Source of the DNA: Rahnella inusitata
GTDB lineage: Bacteria; Pseudomonadota; Gammaproteobacteria; Enterobacterales; Enterobacteriaceae
NCBI RefSeq assembly: GCF_003263515.1
Contig: NZ_JYDE01000019.1
Coordinates: 60,384-124,383, forward strand
DNA: 64,000 nt
Reading direction: 5' to 3'
Within the stretch, counting starts at the first letter, position 1, and every line of letters begins with the position of its first letter. Shown here piece by piece: positions 1-9,007 of this stretch. The translations under genes were made by a program, and so were the position numbers. Below the pieces are notes generated by a model that ran no database searches, had not been told where the DNA came from, and saw only the letters and a list, made by a program, of their open reading frames with translations.

Positions 1-155
1 GCAAAGAGTTTCAGGGCGGCATCCAGCAGCAGTTCACGCTTATCCACGCCTTTTTTAACCCCGCTCGGGCGACCCGGACGGCGTGGGGTTGTTACGCCTT
101 CTTTTTGAACCTTTTGTGCTGTCGTCGCTTTTTCTGAGATTTTTCTGTCTGTCAT
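1..155 (-). CDS. TetR-family transcriptional regulator, N-terminal fragment
   Basis: Only the first 51 codons lie in the window; the gene runs off the left edge. The start is the ATG complementary to 153-155. After a basic, Pro/Arg-rich tail (RRPGRPSGVKKG) comes KRELLLDAALKLFA, the usual first helix of a TetR DNA-binding domain. It is divergent from the drug-efflux gene at 240, with an 84-bp gap holding an AT-rich palindrome, so the likely job is repression of that pump. No ligand domain is visible, so the inducer cannot be guessed. Confidence 0.75.
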   Translation of the reverse strand, partial: MTDRKISEKATTAQKVQKEGVTTPRRPGRPSGVKKGVDKRELLLDAALKLF

Positions 156-197
156 GAGCGGGGTGATCCATTGACCGGATGAAAGTGATGCGTCAAT

Positions 198-219
198 ATT
201 AATTATACAGTTAATTAAT
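198..219. promoter_or_regulatory. AT-rich palindrome between TetR and MFS genes, candidate operator
   Basis: ATTAATTA at 198-205 is matched by its exact reverse complement TAATTAAT at 212-219 across a 6-bp spacer. It lies 21-42 bp upstream of the transporter start, in the only gap between the divergent regulator and pump. The position fits a TetR-type operator covering the transporter promoter; use as an operator is inferred. Confidence 0.45.
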
Positions 220-239
220 TACAAGTCAGGATTGCATTC

Positions 240-1739
240 ATGACAACTATGAACTCAGCGCAGAGCGAAGTGACGCAAGCGAAGCCTTCGATCAAGCTTC
301 TGTTCTCCGCGCTGTTACTGGTGATGCTGCTGGCCGCGCTCGACCAGACCATTGTCTCAACGGCATTACCGACCATCGTCGGTGAGCTGGGCGGCCTGGA
401 TCAGCTTTCGTGGGTGGTGACGTCGTATCTGCTGGCGTCGACCATCGTGGTGCCGCTGTACGGTAAGTTCGGTGATTTGCTGGGCCGCAAAATTGTGCTG
501 CAAACGGCGATTGTGGTGTTCCTGCTCGGCTCGGTTCTCTGCGGGCTGGCGCAGAACATGACCCAGTTGATCCTCATGCGTGCATTGCAGGGGCTGGGCG
601 GCGGCGGGCTGATGGTGGTCACCATGGCCGCGGTGGGTGATGTGATCCCGCCGGCTGAGCGCGGAAAATATCAGGGGCTGTTCGGCGGGGTGTTCGGGCT
701 GGCGACGGTCATCGGCCCGCTGATCGGTGGTTTTCTGGTGGAGCATATGTCGTGGCGCTGGATTTTCTACATTAATCTGCCGCTGGGTATTTTTGCGCTG
801 CTGGTAATCGGTGTCGCGCTTAAATCCCAAACCGCGCGTATTCGCCACGAAATCGACTTCCTTGGCGCGGCCTATCTGGCGGCGGCGCTGACCAGCATCA
901 TTCTGTTTACCAGCGAAGGTGGCACGGTCTATCAGTGGTCGGATCCGCAGCTGTGGTGCATTCTGGCGTTTGGCCTGGTGACCCTCGGTGGTTTCATTTA
1001 TGAAGAGACGCTGGCGGCGGAGCCGATCATTCCGCTCGGGCTGTTCCGCGACCGCACATTCCTGCTGAGTTGCGCCATCAGCTTTATCATCGGGATGTCG
1101 CTGATGGGCTCGATGACCTTCCTGCCGCTTTATTTGCAGGTGGTAAAAGGCTCGTCGCCGTCCCAGGCCGGGATGCAACTGCTGCCGCTGATGGGCGCGC
1201 TTCTGGTCAGTTCGATTGTCAGTGGGCGCATTATCAGTCGCATTGGTCGCTACCGGATGTTCCCGATTTTCGGCACCCTGCTGAGTTTTATCGGCATGCT
1301 GATGCTCGGCAATCTCAAACTGAGCACCACGCTGCCGCAGCTGTATTTGTATATCGGCGTCCTTGGCTTCGGTCTGGGCATGGTGATGCAGGTGCTGGTG
1401 CTGGCGGTGCAAAACTCGGTGTCGATGAAACAACTGGGCGTGGCGACATCCAGCGTGACGCTGTTCCGTTCTATCGGCGGCTCTATCGGCGTGGCGGCGT
1501 TTGGCGCACTGTTCACCCACGGTTTACGCACGCAGCTGGAGAAGCTGATCCCCGAAGGCACGCAGCTCCCGCACTCACTGGGCGCGCAGGCGGTGCAGCA
1601 ATTACCGGCGGCCATCCGCGATGATTATTTACAGGCATTCGCCTCAGCGCTGCACTCGGTGTATCAGATTTCCGCCGGTGTGATGGTGCTGGCGTTCGTG
1701 CTGTCGCTGTTGCAAAAAGATGCGGTGCTGAAGAAATAA
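240..1739 (+). CDS. MFS drug-efflux transporter, DHA2 (EmrB/QacA) family
   Basis: A 499-residue polytopic membrane protein of the DHA2 drug:proton antiporter type. The first helix carries [13 protein letters not shown], the DHA2 motif D1; the loop after helix 2 has [10 protein letters not shown], the MFS motif [11 protein letters not shown] around residue 160 is the antiporter motif C. Its length fits the 14-helix class. It sits divergent from a TetR gene across a short AT-rich gap, the usual layout of a drug-induced pump. No membrane-fusion (EmrA) partner is adjacent, so it probably works alone in the inner membrane. Substrate unknown. The start ATG has only a weak AGTCAGG Shine-Dalgarno. 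Confidence 0.85.
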   Translation: MTTMNSAQSEVTQAKPSIKLLFSALLLVMLLAALDQTIVSTALPTIVGELGGLDQLSWVVTSYLLASTIVVPLYGKFGDLLGRKIVLQTAIVVFLLGSVLCGLAQNMTQLILMRALQGLGGGGLMVVTMAAVGDVIPPAERGKYQGLFGGVFGLATVIGPLIGGFLVEHMSWRWIFYINLPLGIFALLVIGVALKSQTARIRHEIDFLGAAYLAAALTSIILFTSEGGTVYQWSDPQLWCILAFGLVTLGGFIYEETLAAEPIIPLGLFRDRTFLLSCAISFIIGMSLMGSMTFLPLYLQVVKGSSPSQAGMQLLPLMGALLVSSIVSGRIISRIGRYRMFPIFGTLLSFIGMLMLGNLKLSTTLPQLYLYIGVLGFGLGMVMQVLVLAVQNSVSMKQLGVATSSVTLFRSIGGSIGVAAFGALFTHGLRTQLEKLIPEGTQLPHSLGAQAVQQLPAAIRDDYLQAFASALHSVYQISAGVMVLAFVLSLLQKDAVLKK

Positions 1740-1782
1740 CCGGCGGCACTGCGTGTGATTTGCACTAAGCTTTCCCCTTTAC

Positions 1783-1814
1783 GGCGCTGGAAAATATCAG
1801 CGCCGGTATTTTTT
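1783..1814 (+). terminator. Terminator-like hairpin after MFS gene
   Basis: GGCGCTG (1783-1789) pairs with CAGCGCC (1798-1804) around an 8-base AT-rich loop; a short GGTA and six T follow. It separates the efflux gene from the ABC gene, whose ribosome-binding site (AAGGGG) begins just after. Confidence 0.65.
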
Positions 1815-1839
1815 AGGGACAATTAAAAAGGGGATCACC

Positions 1840-3672
1840 ATGCTGTTTCGCCGTTTCGAGCGAATGATCGACATCTTCCGTGAGGCGCCGGGCGGGGAGC
1901 CGCCAGGCAAAGTCTTTCCTTTCTATCTCTATTATCTGCGTCAGGTCTGGCCGAGTTTTGCCGTGCTGCTGGTGGTCGGGCTGGTGGCGTCGCTGATTGA
2001 AGTGTCGCTGTTTAGCTATCTCAGCCAGATCATCGATCTCACCAAAGACACGCCGCCGGGCAGTTTCTTCTCCGAGCATATGGGGGAACTCCTCTGGATG
2101 GCGGCGGTCGCGATGATCCTGCGGCCCGTATTTTTCGGGCTGAACGATTTGCTGGTGCATCAGACTTTGACGCCGGGCATGACCAGCATGGTGCGCTGGC
2201 AAAACCACAAATATGTGCTTAAGCAGAGCCTGAACTTTTTCCAGAGTGATTTTGCCGGGCGTATTGCCCAACGCATTATGCAGACCGGCAGCTCGCTGCG
2301 GGATTCGGCGGTGCAGATGGTCGATGCCATCTGGCACGTGGTGATTTACGCCGCGAGTGCGCTGTTCCTGTTCGCCGAAGCCGACTGGCGGCTGATGATC
2401 CCGCTGATTATCTGGATTTTCTGCTACGCCATTTGCCTGTGGTTCTTCGTGCCGCGCGTGAAGCAGCGTTCGGTGGAATCCTCCGAGGCGCGCTCGAAAC
2501 TGATGGGCTGCATCGTCGATGGCTATACCAATATCGCGACGCTCAAACTGTTCGCCCACAGCGATCTGGAGCAGCAGTATGCCCGTGATGCGATCACCGA
2601 ACAGACTTACAAAACGCAACTGGCGGGTCGTTTACTCACCGGTATGGCGTTCGCCATTACCACACTGAATGGTTTGCTGATTGTCGCCAGTACGGGGCTC
2701 GCGCTGTGGTTATGGACGCAATCTCTCATCTCCGTCGGGGCGATTGCGCTGGCCACCGGGCTGGTCATCCGCATTGTGAATATGTCCGGCTGGATCATGT
2801 GGGTGGTGAACGGGATTTTCGAAAATATCGGTACGGTTCAGGATGGCCTGCACACCATCGCGCAGCCGCTGACCGTCACGGATAAACCGCAGGCGAAAGC
2901 GCTGAAGGTCGATCACGGGGCGATCCACTTCGATCATATTAACTTTAACTACGGGAAGGGCGCGCGGGTGATCCAGAATCTGGATCTGGCGATCCGCCCC
3001 GGCGAGAAGATCGGCCTGATCGGGCCTTCCGGCGCGGGGAAATCGACGCTGGTGAACCTGCTGCTGCGCCTGTATGACATCGACGGTGGTCGTATTCTGA
3101 TTGATGAGCAGAACATCGCCGACGTCACGCAAGAAAGTCTGCGCGCGCAGATCGGGATGATCACGCAGGATACCTCGCTGCTGCACCGTTCCATTCGCGA
3201 TAACCTGCTTTATGGCCGACCGGGGGCGACGGAAGAAGAGTTGTTGCTGGCGGTCCGCCAGGCGCGTGCTGATGAGTTTATTCCGCAACTGTATGATTCA
3301 CAGGGCAGAACCGGGCTGGATGCGCATGTCGGTGAGCGCGGTGTGAAACTCTCCGGCGGGCAGCGTCAGCGTATCGCGATTGCGCGCGTGCTACTGAAAA
3401 ACGCCCCTATTCTGATCATGGATGAAGCCACGTCGGCGCTGGATTCCGAAGTGGAAGCGGCAATTCAGGAAAGTCTGGAGACGCTGATGGGCGGCAAAAC
3501 GGTGATCGCCATCGCGCACCGCTTATCGACGATTGCCAAAATGGATCGTCTGGTGGTGCTGGAGAAAGGGCAGATTGTCGAGATGGGCAATCACGCCGAA
3601 CTGCTGGCGCACGGCGGGCTTTACGCCCGTTTATGGCAGCATCAGACCGGTGGATTTGTCGGGATGGATTAA
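1840..3672 (+). CDS. ABC exporter half-transporter (fused membrane and ATPase domains)
   Basis: A 610-residue protein with an N-terminal six-helix exporter membrane domain (about residues 30-330) fused to an ATPase domain. The ATPase has Walker A GPSGAGKS (395-402), signature LSGGQRQR, Walker B ILIMDEATSALD and switch histidine IAHRLS, so it should be catalytically competent. This is the MsbA/multidrug half-transporter layout; it should act as a dimer in the inner membrane, moving a lipid, drug or peptide outward. There is no peptidase or second half-transporter beside it. AAGGGG eight bases before the ATG supports the start. Its TAA overlaps the stop of the convergent acyltransferase gene within TTAA. 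Confidence 0.85.
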   Translation: MLFRRFERMIDIFREAPGGEPPGKVFPFYLYYLRQVWPSFAVLLVVGLVASLIEVSLFSYLSQIIDLTKDTPPGSFFSEHMGELLWMAAVAMILRPVFFGLNDLLVHQTLTPGMTSMVRWQNHKYVLKQSLNFFQSDFAGRIAQRIMQTGSSLRDSAVQMVDAIWHVVIYAASALFLFAEADWRLMIPLIIWIFCYAICLWFFVPRVKQRSVESSEARSKLMGCIVDGYTNIATLKLFAHSDLEQQYARDAITEQTYKTQLAGRLLTGMAFAITTLNGLLIVASTGLALWLWTQSLISVGAIALATGLVIRIVNMSGWIMWVVNGIFENIGTVQDGLHTIAQPLTVTDKPQAKALKVDHGAIHFDHINFNYGKGARVIQNLDLAIRPGEKIGLIGPSGAGKSTLVNLLLRLYDIDGGRILIDEQNIADVTQESLRAQIGMITQDTSLLHRSIRDNLLYGRPGATEEELLLAVRQARADEFIPQLYDSQGRTGLDAHVGERGVKLSGGQRQRIAIARVLLKNAPILIMDEATSALDSEVEAAIQESLETLMGGKTVIAIAHRLSTIAKMDRLVVLEKGQIVEMGNHAELLAHGGLYARLWQHQTGGFVGMD

Positions 3673-4799
3673 GGTTCGGCGCTGTGCCGGTAAGGCAGCA
3701 TCTCACGGGCTTCATCCGCCCAGCGCTGCACGCCGGCACGCTCTTCTACTAAGAAATCTTCTACGGCATCGCGCAGACCCGGATGCCGTAAATAGTGCCA
3801 CGAGTCGGTGATCACCGGCTCAAAGCCGCGCAGTAATTTGTGTTCGCCCTGAGCACCCGCGTCAAACCGTGCCAGCCCGCTGGCAATCGCGTATTCCATT
3901 CCCTGATAAAAACAGGTCTCGAAATGCAGCCGGTCAAACTCGGCGAGGCATCCCCAGTAACGTCCGTAAAACGTATCGCCGCTGATCAGACTGAACGCCA
4001 TCGCCACGTCACGGCCATTTTGCTGCGCGACGACCAGACGGATCGCCTCTGGCATCCGCTGCGCCAGCAGGCTGAAAAAATCACGGGTCAGATACGGCGC
4101 CTGACCGCGCACCGCGTAGGTGTTGCTGTAGCAGCGGTAGACAAAATCCCACTGCGCCTCGGTCACTTCGGCCCCTTTGAGCCAGACAAATTCGATGCCC
4201 TGCGCCGCGACCTGTTCGCGCTCTTTGCGAAACTGCTTTCGTTTACGTGAGGTCAGGGCGTCGAGGTAATCCTGAAAATCGCGGTAGCCGCGGTTTTGCC
4301 AGTGATACTGACAGCCGAGCCGGTGCTGCCACAGGGGTTCTTCGCCGAGCAGCCGGTTGGCGCGGGTGTCGGTGAAATTGATGTGTGCGCCGGTCAGGCC
4401 ATTTTCCACCAGATATTCCGGCAATGCCTGTAAAAGACGGACGGCCGCTGTTTCATCGCCGAGCAAACGCGCGCCGGTCACCGGACTAAACGGCACCGCG
4501 CCCAGCCATTTCGGATAATAGGCAATGCCCGAACGCTGACACGCATCTGCCCAGCCCTGATCAAATACATATTCGCCGTACGAATGACGCTTGCGGTAAC
4601 CCGGAATGGCGGCGCGGATTTCACCGTTTTCCTGCCAAAGCAGATGTTCGGACCTCCAGCCTGAATTCGGCCCGAGGCTGCCGCTCTCTTCCAGCGTGGA
4701 TAAAAACGCGTGGCTGAGAAACGGTTGTTGCGCAGGCACCAGTGCGTCCCACTGTGCGGCGGGCAAATCGGCCAGACGGTTTAACGCGGTTATCGGCAT
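3669..4799 (-). CDS. GNAT-like acyltransferase of the COG3146/DUF482 family
   Basis: A 376-residue soluble protein with no signal peptide. The second half (about 165-330) resembles the GNAT/FemX-type fold of the family often labelled peptidogalycan biosynthesis protein, with conserved-looking stretches SRKRKQFRKEREQ, GDTFYGRYWG and FETCFYQGMEYAI. No reaction has been assigned to this family that I can confirm. The start ATG follows CCGGAAAAGCTC, a usable Shine-Dalgarno. It converges on the ABC gene, and the two stop codons share TTAA at 3669-3672. Confidence 0.75.
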   Translation of the reverse strand: MPITALNRLADLPAAQWDALVPAQQPFLSHAFLSTLEESGSLGPNSGWRSEHLLWQENGEIRAAIPGYRKRHSYGEYVFDQGWADACQRSGIAYYPKWLGAVPFSPVTGARLLGDETAAVRLLQALPEYLVENGLTGAHINFTDTRANRLLGEEPLWQHRLGCQYHWQNRGYRDFQDYLDALTSRKRKQFRKEREQVAAQGIEFVWLKGAEVTEAQWDFVYRCYSNTYAVRGQAPYLTRDFFSLLAQRMPEAIRLVVAQQNGRDVAMAFSLISGDTFYGRYWGCLAEFDRLHFETCFYQGMEYAIASGLARFDAGAQGEHKLLRGFEPVITDSWHYLRHPGLRDAVEDFLVEERAGVQRWADEAREMLPYRHSAEP

Positions 4800-4839
4800 G
4801 AGCTTTTCCGGTGAGAAAATGGGCAGGGTCGGGCGGTCT

Positions 4840-4863
4840 GCCGGGGGCTATTTGGCCCCCGGC
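4840..4863. repeat. Strong GC hairpin without U-tract
   Basis: GCCGGGGGC (4840-4848) pairs perfectly with GCCCCCGGC (4855-4863) around TATTTG. It lies just past the stop of the carbonic anhydrase gene and upstream of the acyltransferase start. With no T run on either side it is not a textbook terminator; it may block read-through or protect the 3' end of the cynT-like transcript. Confidence 0.5.
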
Positions 4864-4872
4864 TGGGAGGTA

Positions 4873-5502
4873 TTATGAGGCGGTGACTTCCGGGTTATCG
4901 GAGAGCGAGATGAAAGTCTTGCCGTCATAGGCTTCAATAGAGCCGGATTCAATATCATAAACCCAGCCGTGCAGGGTAATTTCGCCTTTGGCTAAAGCGA
5001 CCGCCACACAAGGGTGCGTGCGCAGATTACCGAGCTGTGCTACCACATTCTGATGCACCATCCCGTTTACGCGGGCTTCCGGTGTTTCATGTTCAGTGGC
5101 TTCGTTGATGGCTTTTGCCGCATCCGAATAACGCAGCCAGTGGGCGACCGCAGGCATGTGATCCAGACAGGTGCAGTTGGCGATTGCGCTCATTGCCCCG
5201 CAGTTGGAATGCCCGCAGATGACAATATCCTTTATGCCCAGTGCTTTAACGGCATATTCGACGGTCGCGGAAACGCCGCCAGGTTCAGGTCCAAATGGCG
5301 GCACGATATTACCGGCATTTCGGATAACGAACAGTTCACCCGGTTCACGTTGGGTAACTAATTCGGGTACCAGCCTGCTGTCTGAACACGAAATAAAAAG
5401 TGTTTTAGGATTTTGATTTAATGCGAGCTTTTTGAAGAGCTTAGAGCGTTGGGGGAACGCTTCTTTTTGGAATCTGAGGAAACCTTCAATAACGTCTTTC
5501 AT
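4873..5502 (-). CDS. cynT: Beta-class carbonic anhydrase, CynT type
   Basis: A 209-residue cytoplasmic zinc enzyme interconverting CO2 and bicarbonate. Zinc ligands C39, D41 (CSDSR), H98 and C101 (GHSNCGAM) are all present, as is the D41-R43 dyad. From the opening residues to [12 protein letters not shown] the sequence follows E. coli CynT more closely than Can, and the length is near CynT's 219. There is no cynS (cyanase) or cynR beside it, so here it probably serves general CO2/bicarbonate balance. GGAATTCCCAC precedes the ATG. Confidence 0.85.
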   Translation of the reverse strand: MKDVIEGFLRFQKEAFPQRSKLFKKLALNQNPKTLFISCSDSRLVPELVTQREPGELFVIRNAGNIVPPFGPEPGGVSATVEYAVKALGIKDIVICGHSNCGAMSAIANCTCLDHMPAVAHWLRYSDAAKAINEATEHETPEARVNGMVHQNVVAQLGNLRTHPCVAVALAKGEITLHGWVYDIESGSIEAYDGKTFISLSDNPEVTAS

Positions 5503-5721
5503 GTGGGAATTCCGTGTATTTCAATCGCAATGATACTGCCACGAATAAATAAGCAGATCAATCAGACGCAATACCACTATTATTTACAAGGTAAATGACT
5601 TTATCCATTAAGACGCTCTGACCTTCCTGATAAATACCAGTGGGCTTTATTTTGTTGTGATACCTTTATCCTTATATTTATGCCCTCATATTTACCTTGT
5701 ACTCAACGTGAAGGAGTCTTT

Positions 5722-6264
5722 ATGACAATCGAATACGCTATTTTCGGCGGCGGCTGCTTCTGGTGTACGGAAGCGGTATTCAAAGACGTCATCGGCGTAG
5801 AGTCAGTAGAAAGTGTCTATACCGGCGGTGCGCGGCCCAACCCGACCTATGAGCAGGTTTGCAGCGGTGCCACCGGCCATGCGGAAGCCATCCGTGTGGG
5901 TTTTGACCCGGAAAAACTGAGCTACGGTGATCTGCTGGATATCCACTTTGTCACGCACGATCCGACCCAGCTTAACCGCCAGGGCAACGACGTCGGCACG
6001 CAATATCGCTCGGTGATTTTCCCGGTCGATGACGTGCAAAAGGCCGAAGCGGAAGCCGCCATTTTGCGCGCGCAGCCGGATCACAGTCAGCCGATTGTGA
6101 CCAGCATCGAACCGCTGGGCGAAGTGTATGTGGCCGAAGGCTATCACCAGAATTACTGGGATGGTGCGGGGCAGCAAAACCGTTACTGCATGGCGGTGAT
6201 CCCACCTAAATTGCAGAAATTGCGTAAGAGTTTTGCACAGCGGACAAAATCGCTGAATCCTTAA
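5722..6264 (+). CDS. msrA: Peptide-methionine (S)-S-oxide reductase MsrA
   Basis: A 180-residue enzyme that reduces the S-epimer of methionine sulfoxide in proteins and free methionine, using thioredoxin. The active-site motif GGCFWCTE holds the catalytic C12; GYHQNYW near the C-terminus is also typical. I start at 5722 because AAGGAG lies seven bases before this ATG; an in-frame ATG at 5680 would add 14 unrelated residues. It is shorter than the 212-residue E. coli MsrA, which has an N-terminal extension. No MsrB domain is fused. A strong terminator follows. Confidence 0.93.
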   Translation: MTIEYAIFGGGCFWCTEAVFKDVIGVESVESVYTGGARPNPTYEQVCSGATGHAEAIRVGFDPEKLSYGDLLDIHFVTHDPTQLNRQGNDVGTQYRSVIFPVDDVQKAEAEAAILRAQPDHSQPIVTSIEPLGEVYVAEGYHQNYWDGAGQQNRYCMAVIPPKLQKLRKSFAQRTKSLNP

Positions 6265-6287
6265 GATTATCAATATCTTTAAAAAGC

Positions 6288-6318
6288 AAAAGCCAGAACA
6301 TCGTGTTCTGGCTTTTTT
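6288..6318 (+). terminator. Rho-independent terminator of msrA
   Basis: AAAAGCCAGAACA (6288-6300), loop TCG, then TGTTCTGGCT and a T run to 6318: a perfect 13-base stem. The A-rich left side could also serve the opposite strand for the small gene ending at 6334. Confidence 0.9.
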
Positions 6319-6333
6319 CGTTTCTCCGTCCGC

Positions 6334-6639
6334 TCAGAATCCGTAGCGGATCGCGTCCTTACTTTGCTGCATCAGCGCATCAATCTTCTGGGAAAAGGTT
6401 TCCAGCCCTTTGCCGTCACCGGCTTGTGAGCACTCACGTCGCCGCGCGTTGTACGCTTTCATCAGCTGCGCCTGCGCAAAGCCCGGCTTGCCGTAACAGG
6501 CCATGCTTTGTTCCCAGCAGGCGATGGCGGCGTCCAGTTCCTGTTGTTCCTGATATTGCTTTCCCAGCTCGTTGAGCGCTTTGGCCGATTCCTGCGGTGG
6601 CAGCTGCTGCGCTAAAATTTGCTCAATGCGTGTATCCAT
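6334..6639 (-). CDS. Small TPR-like protein of unknown function
   Basis: A 101-residue hydrophilic, helical protein I do not recognise by name. Residues about 17-60 (ALNELGKQYQEQQELDAA, then a second A-rich helix pair) read like a tetratricopeptide helix pair, so a protein-protein contact role is possible. No signal peptide, membrane helix or metal site is visible. It lies 22 bp downstream of the PTS IIC stop on the same strand and may be read from that operon; codon use looks like that of its neighbours. Confidence 0.6.
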   Translation of the reverse strand: MDTRIEQILAQQLPPQESAKALNELGKQYQEQQELDAAIACWEQSMACYGKPGFAQAQLMKAYNARRRECSQAGDGKGLETFSQKIDALMQQSKDAIRYGF

Positions 6640-6661
6640 CTCTGAAAATCCTCAGGGTCGC

Positions 6662-7927
6662 TTAGTGGAAGAAGTTGAGAATATGGCCGAACACCAGCCC
6701 GACGCTGATGACGTCCGAGTCACTGAACGTCACGTTCGAGAACCCGAATTTGCCGAGCAGCGGTAACAACAGCGCCGGTAATAAGGTGATAAACAGTCCG
6801 TGGAAGATGCCGCCGATAATCGCGCCGCGACGTCCGCCCACGGCGTTACCAAAGATCCCCGCCGTGCCGCCTGCGAAGAAGTTGGTCAGCATGCCCGGTA
6901 AAATCATCGCCAGCCCAAGGCTCGGGAACAGGAACATGCCGATGACAGACCCGATAGTGGTGGAAATAAAACCGATGATGACTGCGTTCGGGGCGTACGG
7001 GAACAGCACCGGGCAATCGAGCGCCGGAATCGCGTTCGGAACGATGCGCAGAGCGATCCCGCGGAAGGCCGGAACGATTTCAGCCAGCAGCAGACGGACG
7101 CCGGAGAGCAGCACATACACGCCCACCACAAACTGTATCGATTGCAGGAAGGCGTAGACCAGATAGTTGACGCCGTTAGAGAACGGCGCGACCACGTCCG
7201 GACCGGCGGCGATAGCGGGGATGAGATAAATCGGGATCATCACCACCATCATCGACAGATAAGTGTCCTGCAGGAATGAGAAGGCTTGCGGCAGCTCGAA
7301 GTCTTCGGTGCTTTTGCTGACGTCACCGGTGACTTTCGCCACCCCGGCCTGCACGATATAGCCGATGGTGCAGAAATGGCCGAGCGCAAAGTCATCCGAA
7401 CCGGTAATTTTGCGCACAATCGGCTGCGCCAGAACAGGCATACCCACCGCCATCACACCGGCTATCACGCCGCCGGTAATGATAAGCTCCGCACCGCGCA
7501 GGCCGCCCATATAGCCGATGACCGAACAGACGGTCGCCATCCATAAGGAAGCCTGACCGGTCAGGAAGATATATTTAAAGCGCGTCAGGCGGGCAATCAG
7601 AATATTGACGATAAACGCCAGCACCATAATTAATGCGGTTTCTCGCCCCAGCGTTTGTTGTGCGATCCCGGCAATCGACCCGACGTCAGTCACCACGCCG
7701 CGCATATTAAAGCCTTTCTGGAATATCTCCCCCAGAAAGGTCAGCGCATTCACAATAATTCCTGCACCGGAAAGTAAGACTAAAAATCCCAGCAATGTTT
7801 TTAGTGTGCCGGTGATAATTTGTCCGGGGCTTTTTTTCAATGCGATCAAACCGATCATCGCGATCAGCGATATTAATATTGATGCCTGGCCTAATACATC
7901 ATTAACAATAAAGTGAAGGAAAGACAT
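6662..7927 (-). CDS. PTS system EIIC component, ascorbate (SgaT/UlaA) family
   Basis: A 421-residue polytopic permease of the ascorbate PTS family. It shares with the ulaA product of this window the pattern of a loop rich in GQA, the stretch RIVPNAIPALDCPVLFPYAPNAV (compare the UlaA region around [13 protein letters not shown]) and a glycine-rich end, but is about 45 residues shorter and clearly diverged, so it is not a second UlaA. It should import a sugar acid or polyol coupled to phosphorylation by the IIB and IIA genes upstream (gaps 55 and 66 bp). AGGGGACGCTT before the ATG supports the start. Substrate unknown. Confidence 0.85.
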   Translation of the reverse strand: MSFLHFIVNDVLGQASILISLIAMIGLIALKKSPGQIITGTLKTLLGFLVLLSGAGIIVNALTFLGEIFQKGFNMRGVVTDVGSIAGIAQQTLGRETALIMVLAFIVNILIARLTRFKYIFLTGQASLWMATVCSVIGYMGGLRGAELIITGGVIAGVMAVGMPVLAQPIVRKITGSDDFALGHFCTIGYIVQAGVAKVTGDVSKSTEDFELPQAFSFLQDTYLSMMVVMIPIYLIPAIAAGPDVVAPFSNGVNYLVYAFLQSIQFVVGVYVLLSGVRLLLAEIVPAFRGIALRIVPNAIPALDCPVLFPYAPNAVIIGFISTTIGSVIGMFLFPSLGLAMILPGMLTNFFAGGTAGIFGNAVGGRRGAIIGGIFHGLFITLLPALLLPLLGKFGFSNVTFSDSDVISVGLVFGHILNFFH

Positions 7928-7982
7928 AAGCGTCCCCTGTAGTAGAGATGTAGAGTTGTTCTATTGGATAGCAATGTTTTTA

Positions 7983-8288
7983 TTATTGGACAGTAAGAAG
8001 ACCCATTTCCTGAAGTACCGGCGTCAGCTTGGTTTTAATCTCATTTTTATCCACCAGTCGCTTGAGATAAATAATATTGGCGCTGATGGTGTAATGCTGG
8101 AACTGCGAGCGGAAATTTTCACCGGTCATAATAATATCGGCACGGGTGGACGTGGCGCTGGAAATATCACAGTGTGATAAATCCGCTTCGACGCCTAAAT
8201 CTTTTAACGCGGCTTCGATACTCATTTCACAGGCGAAGCTGCTGCCCAGACCTGCGCCGCAGACGGCTAAAATCGATAATCTTTTCAT
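7983..8288 (-). CDS. PTS system EIIB component, ascorbate family
   Basis: A 101-residue cytoplasmic phosphocarrier. The N-terminal loop CGAGLGSS contains C10, the cysteine phosphorylated in this IIB class before transfer to the incoming sugar. It belongs with the IIC gene downstream and the IIA gene upstream on the same strand. AAGGAATTCTC precedes the ATG. It is of the same class as ulaB at 56211 but clearly distinct in sequence, so this is a separate transporter. Confidence 0.87.
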   Translation of the reverse strand: MKRLSILAVCGAGLGSSFACEMSIEAALKDLGVEADLSHCDISSATSTRADIIMTGENFRSQFQHYTISANIIYLKRLVDKNEIKTKLTPVLQEMGLLTVQ

Positions 8289-8354
8289 GAGAATTCCTTA
8301 CGCATTTTGTAGGTGATGAATCACGAGTTATGTTCATATCTCTTCACTTCACGT

Positions 8355-8798
8355 CTAAAACTGTCGGATGATCTCTAAGGCTTCCTGCTTGTTTTTACTC
8401 TCTTTTAATCTTTTCCCCGCCTCGTCGTCGCAGAACAGATGAGAAAGACTGGCGATCATTTCAATGTGCGAATGGCTGTCGACAGCGGCCAGCGCGAAAA
8501 TAACGTAAACCGGATCGTTATCTTCACTGCCGAACTCAACACCTTCAGAAACAATCACCAGCGACAGGGCCGTTCTGATAACCCCTTCTTCCGGCCTGGC
8601 GTGAGGCATTGCAATGCCTTCGCCCAAAACATAATAAGGACCGATTTCCCGATGCATATCATATATCGCCTGCAGATAACGGCTTTCTGCCGCACCGGAA
8701 TCAATTAATGGCTGCACCGCGAAAGCCACGGCACTTTTCCAGTCATCGGTTTTCGGAATTATCTGTATATTACTTTCATTGATCCAGTCGCTTAACAT
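8355..8798 (-). CDS. PTS system EIIA component, mannitol/fructose-like (SgaA type)
   Basis: A 147-residue IIA protein. GEGIAMPHARPEEG contains H66, the expected phosphohistidine, in the same setting as H68 of the ulaC product in this window (MPHGRPEEG). It takes phosphate from HPr and passes it to the IIB encoded downstream. GAGGTAAT precedes the ATG. It is the first PTS gene of the set, 209 bp after the end of the kinase gene, so it may be read from the aldolase promoter or from one of its own. Confidence 0.87.
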   Translation of the reverse strand: MLSDWINESNIQIIPKTDDWKSAVAFAVQPLIDSGAAESRYLQAIYDMHREIGPYYVLGEGIAMPHARPEEGVIRTALSLVIVSEGVEFGSEDNDPVYVIFALAAVDSHSHIEMIASLSHLFCDDEAGKRLKESKNKQEALEIIRQF

Positions 8799-8949
8799 AT
8801 TACCTCATCGTATGAATAGGGTCTTTTCTCAGTATGATATTTAAATTAAATAAAAACTGTGATCTGTCCAACCCTGTTTGCTATTAATTAAACTTTCATT
8901 TATCAAAGATAAGAATGTAAAACGATGTGTCGTAATAAATGATTGAGCC

Positions 8950-8975
8950 AAAAAACACACATCAGTCTGTTTTTT
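8950..8975 (-). terminator. Weak AT hairpin between kinase and PTS genes
   Basis: AAAAAACA (8950-8957) can pair with TGTTTTTT (8968-8975). In the direction of transcription this gives an A-rich arm, a loop and a T run, as in a weak or partial terminator. The stem has a single G:C pair per arm, so I am not sure it acts. Confidence 0.3.
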
Positions 8976-9007
8976 TTGTTCAGTAACGTAATATTCCCCT
9001 GTTTACT

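Noticed and set aside
366..1520. 384-codon open frame on the minus strand
   Set aside because: Antisense shadow of the DHA2 transporter gene; composition is a low-complexity R/H/Q-rich mirror with no family features.
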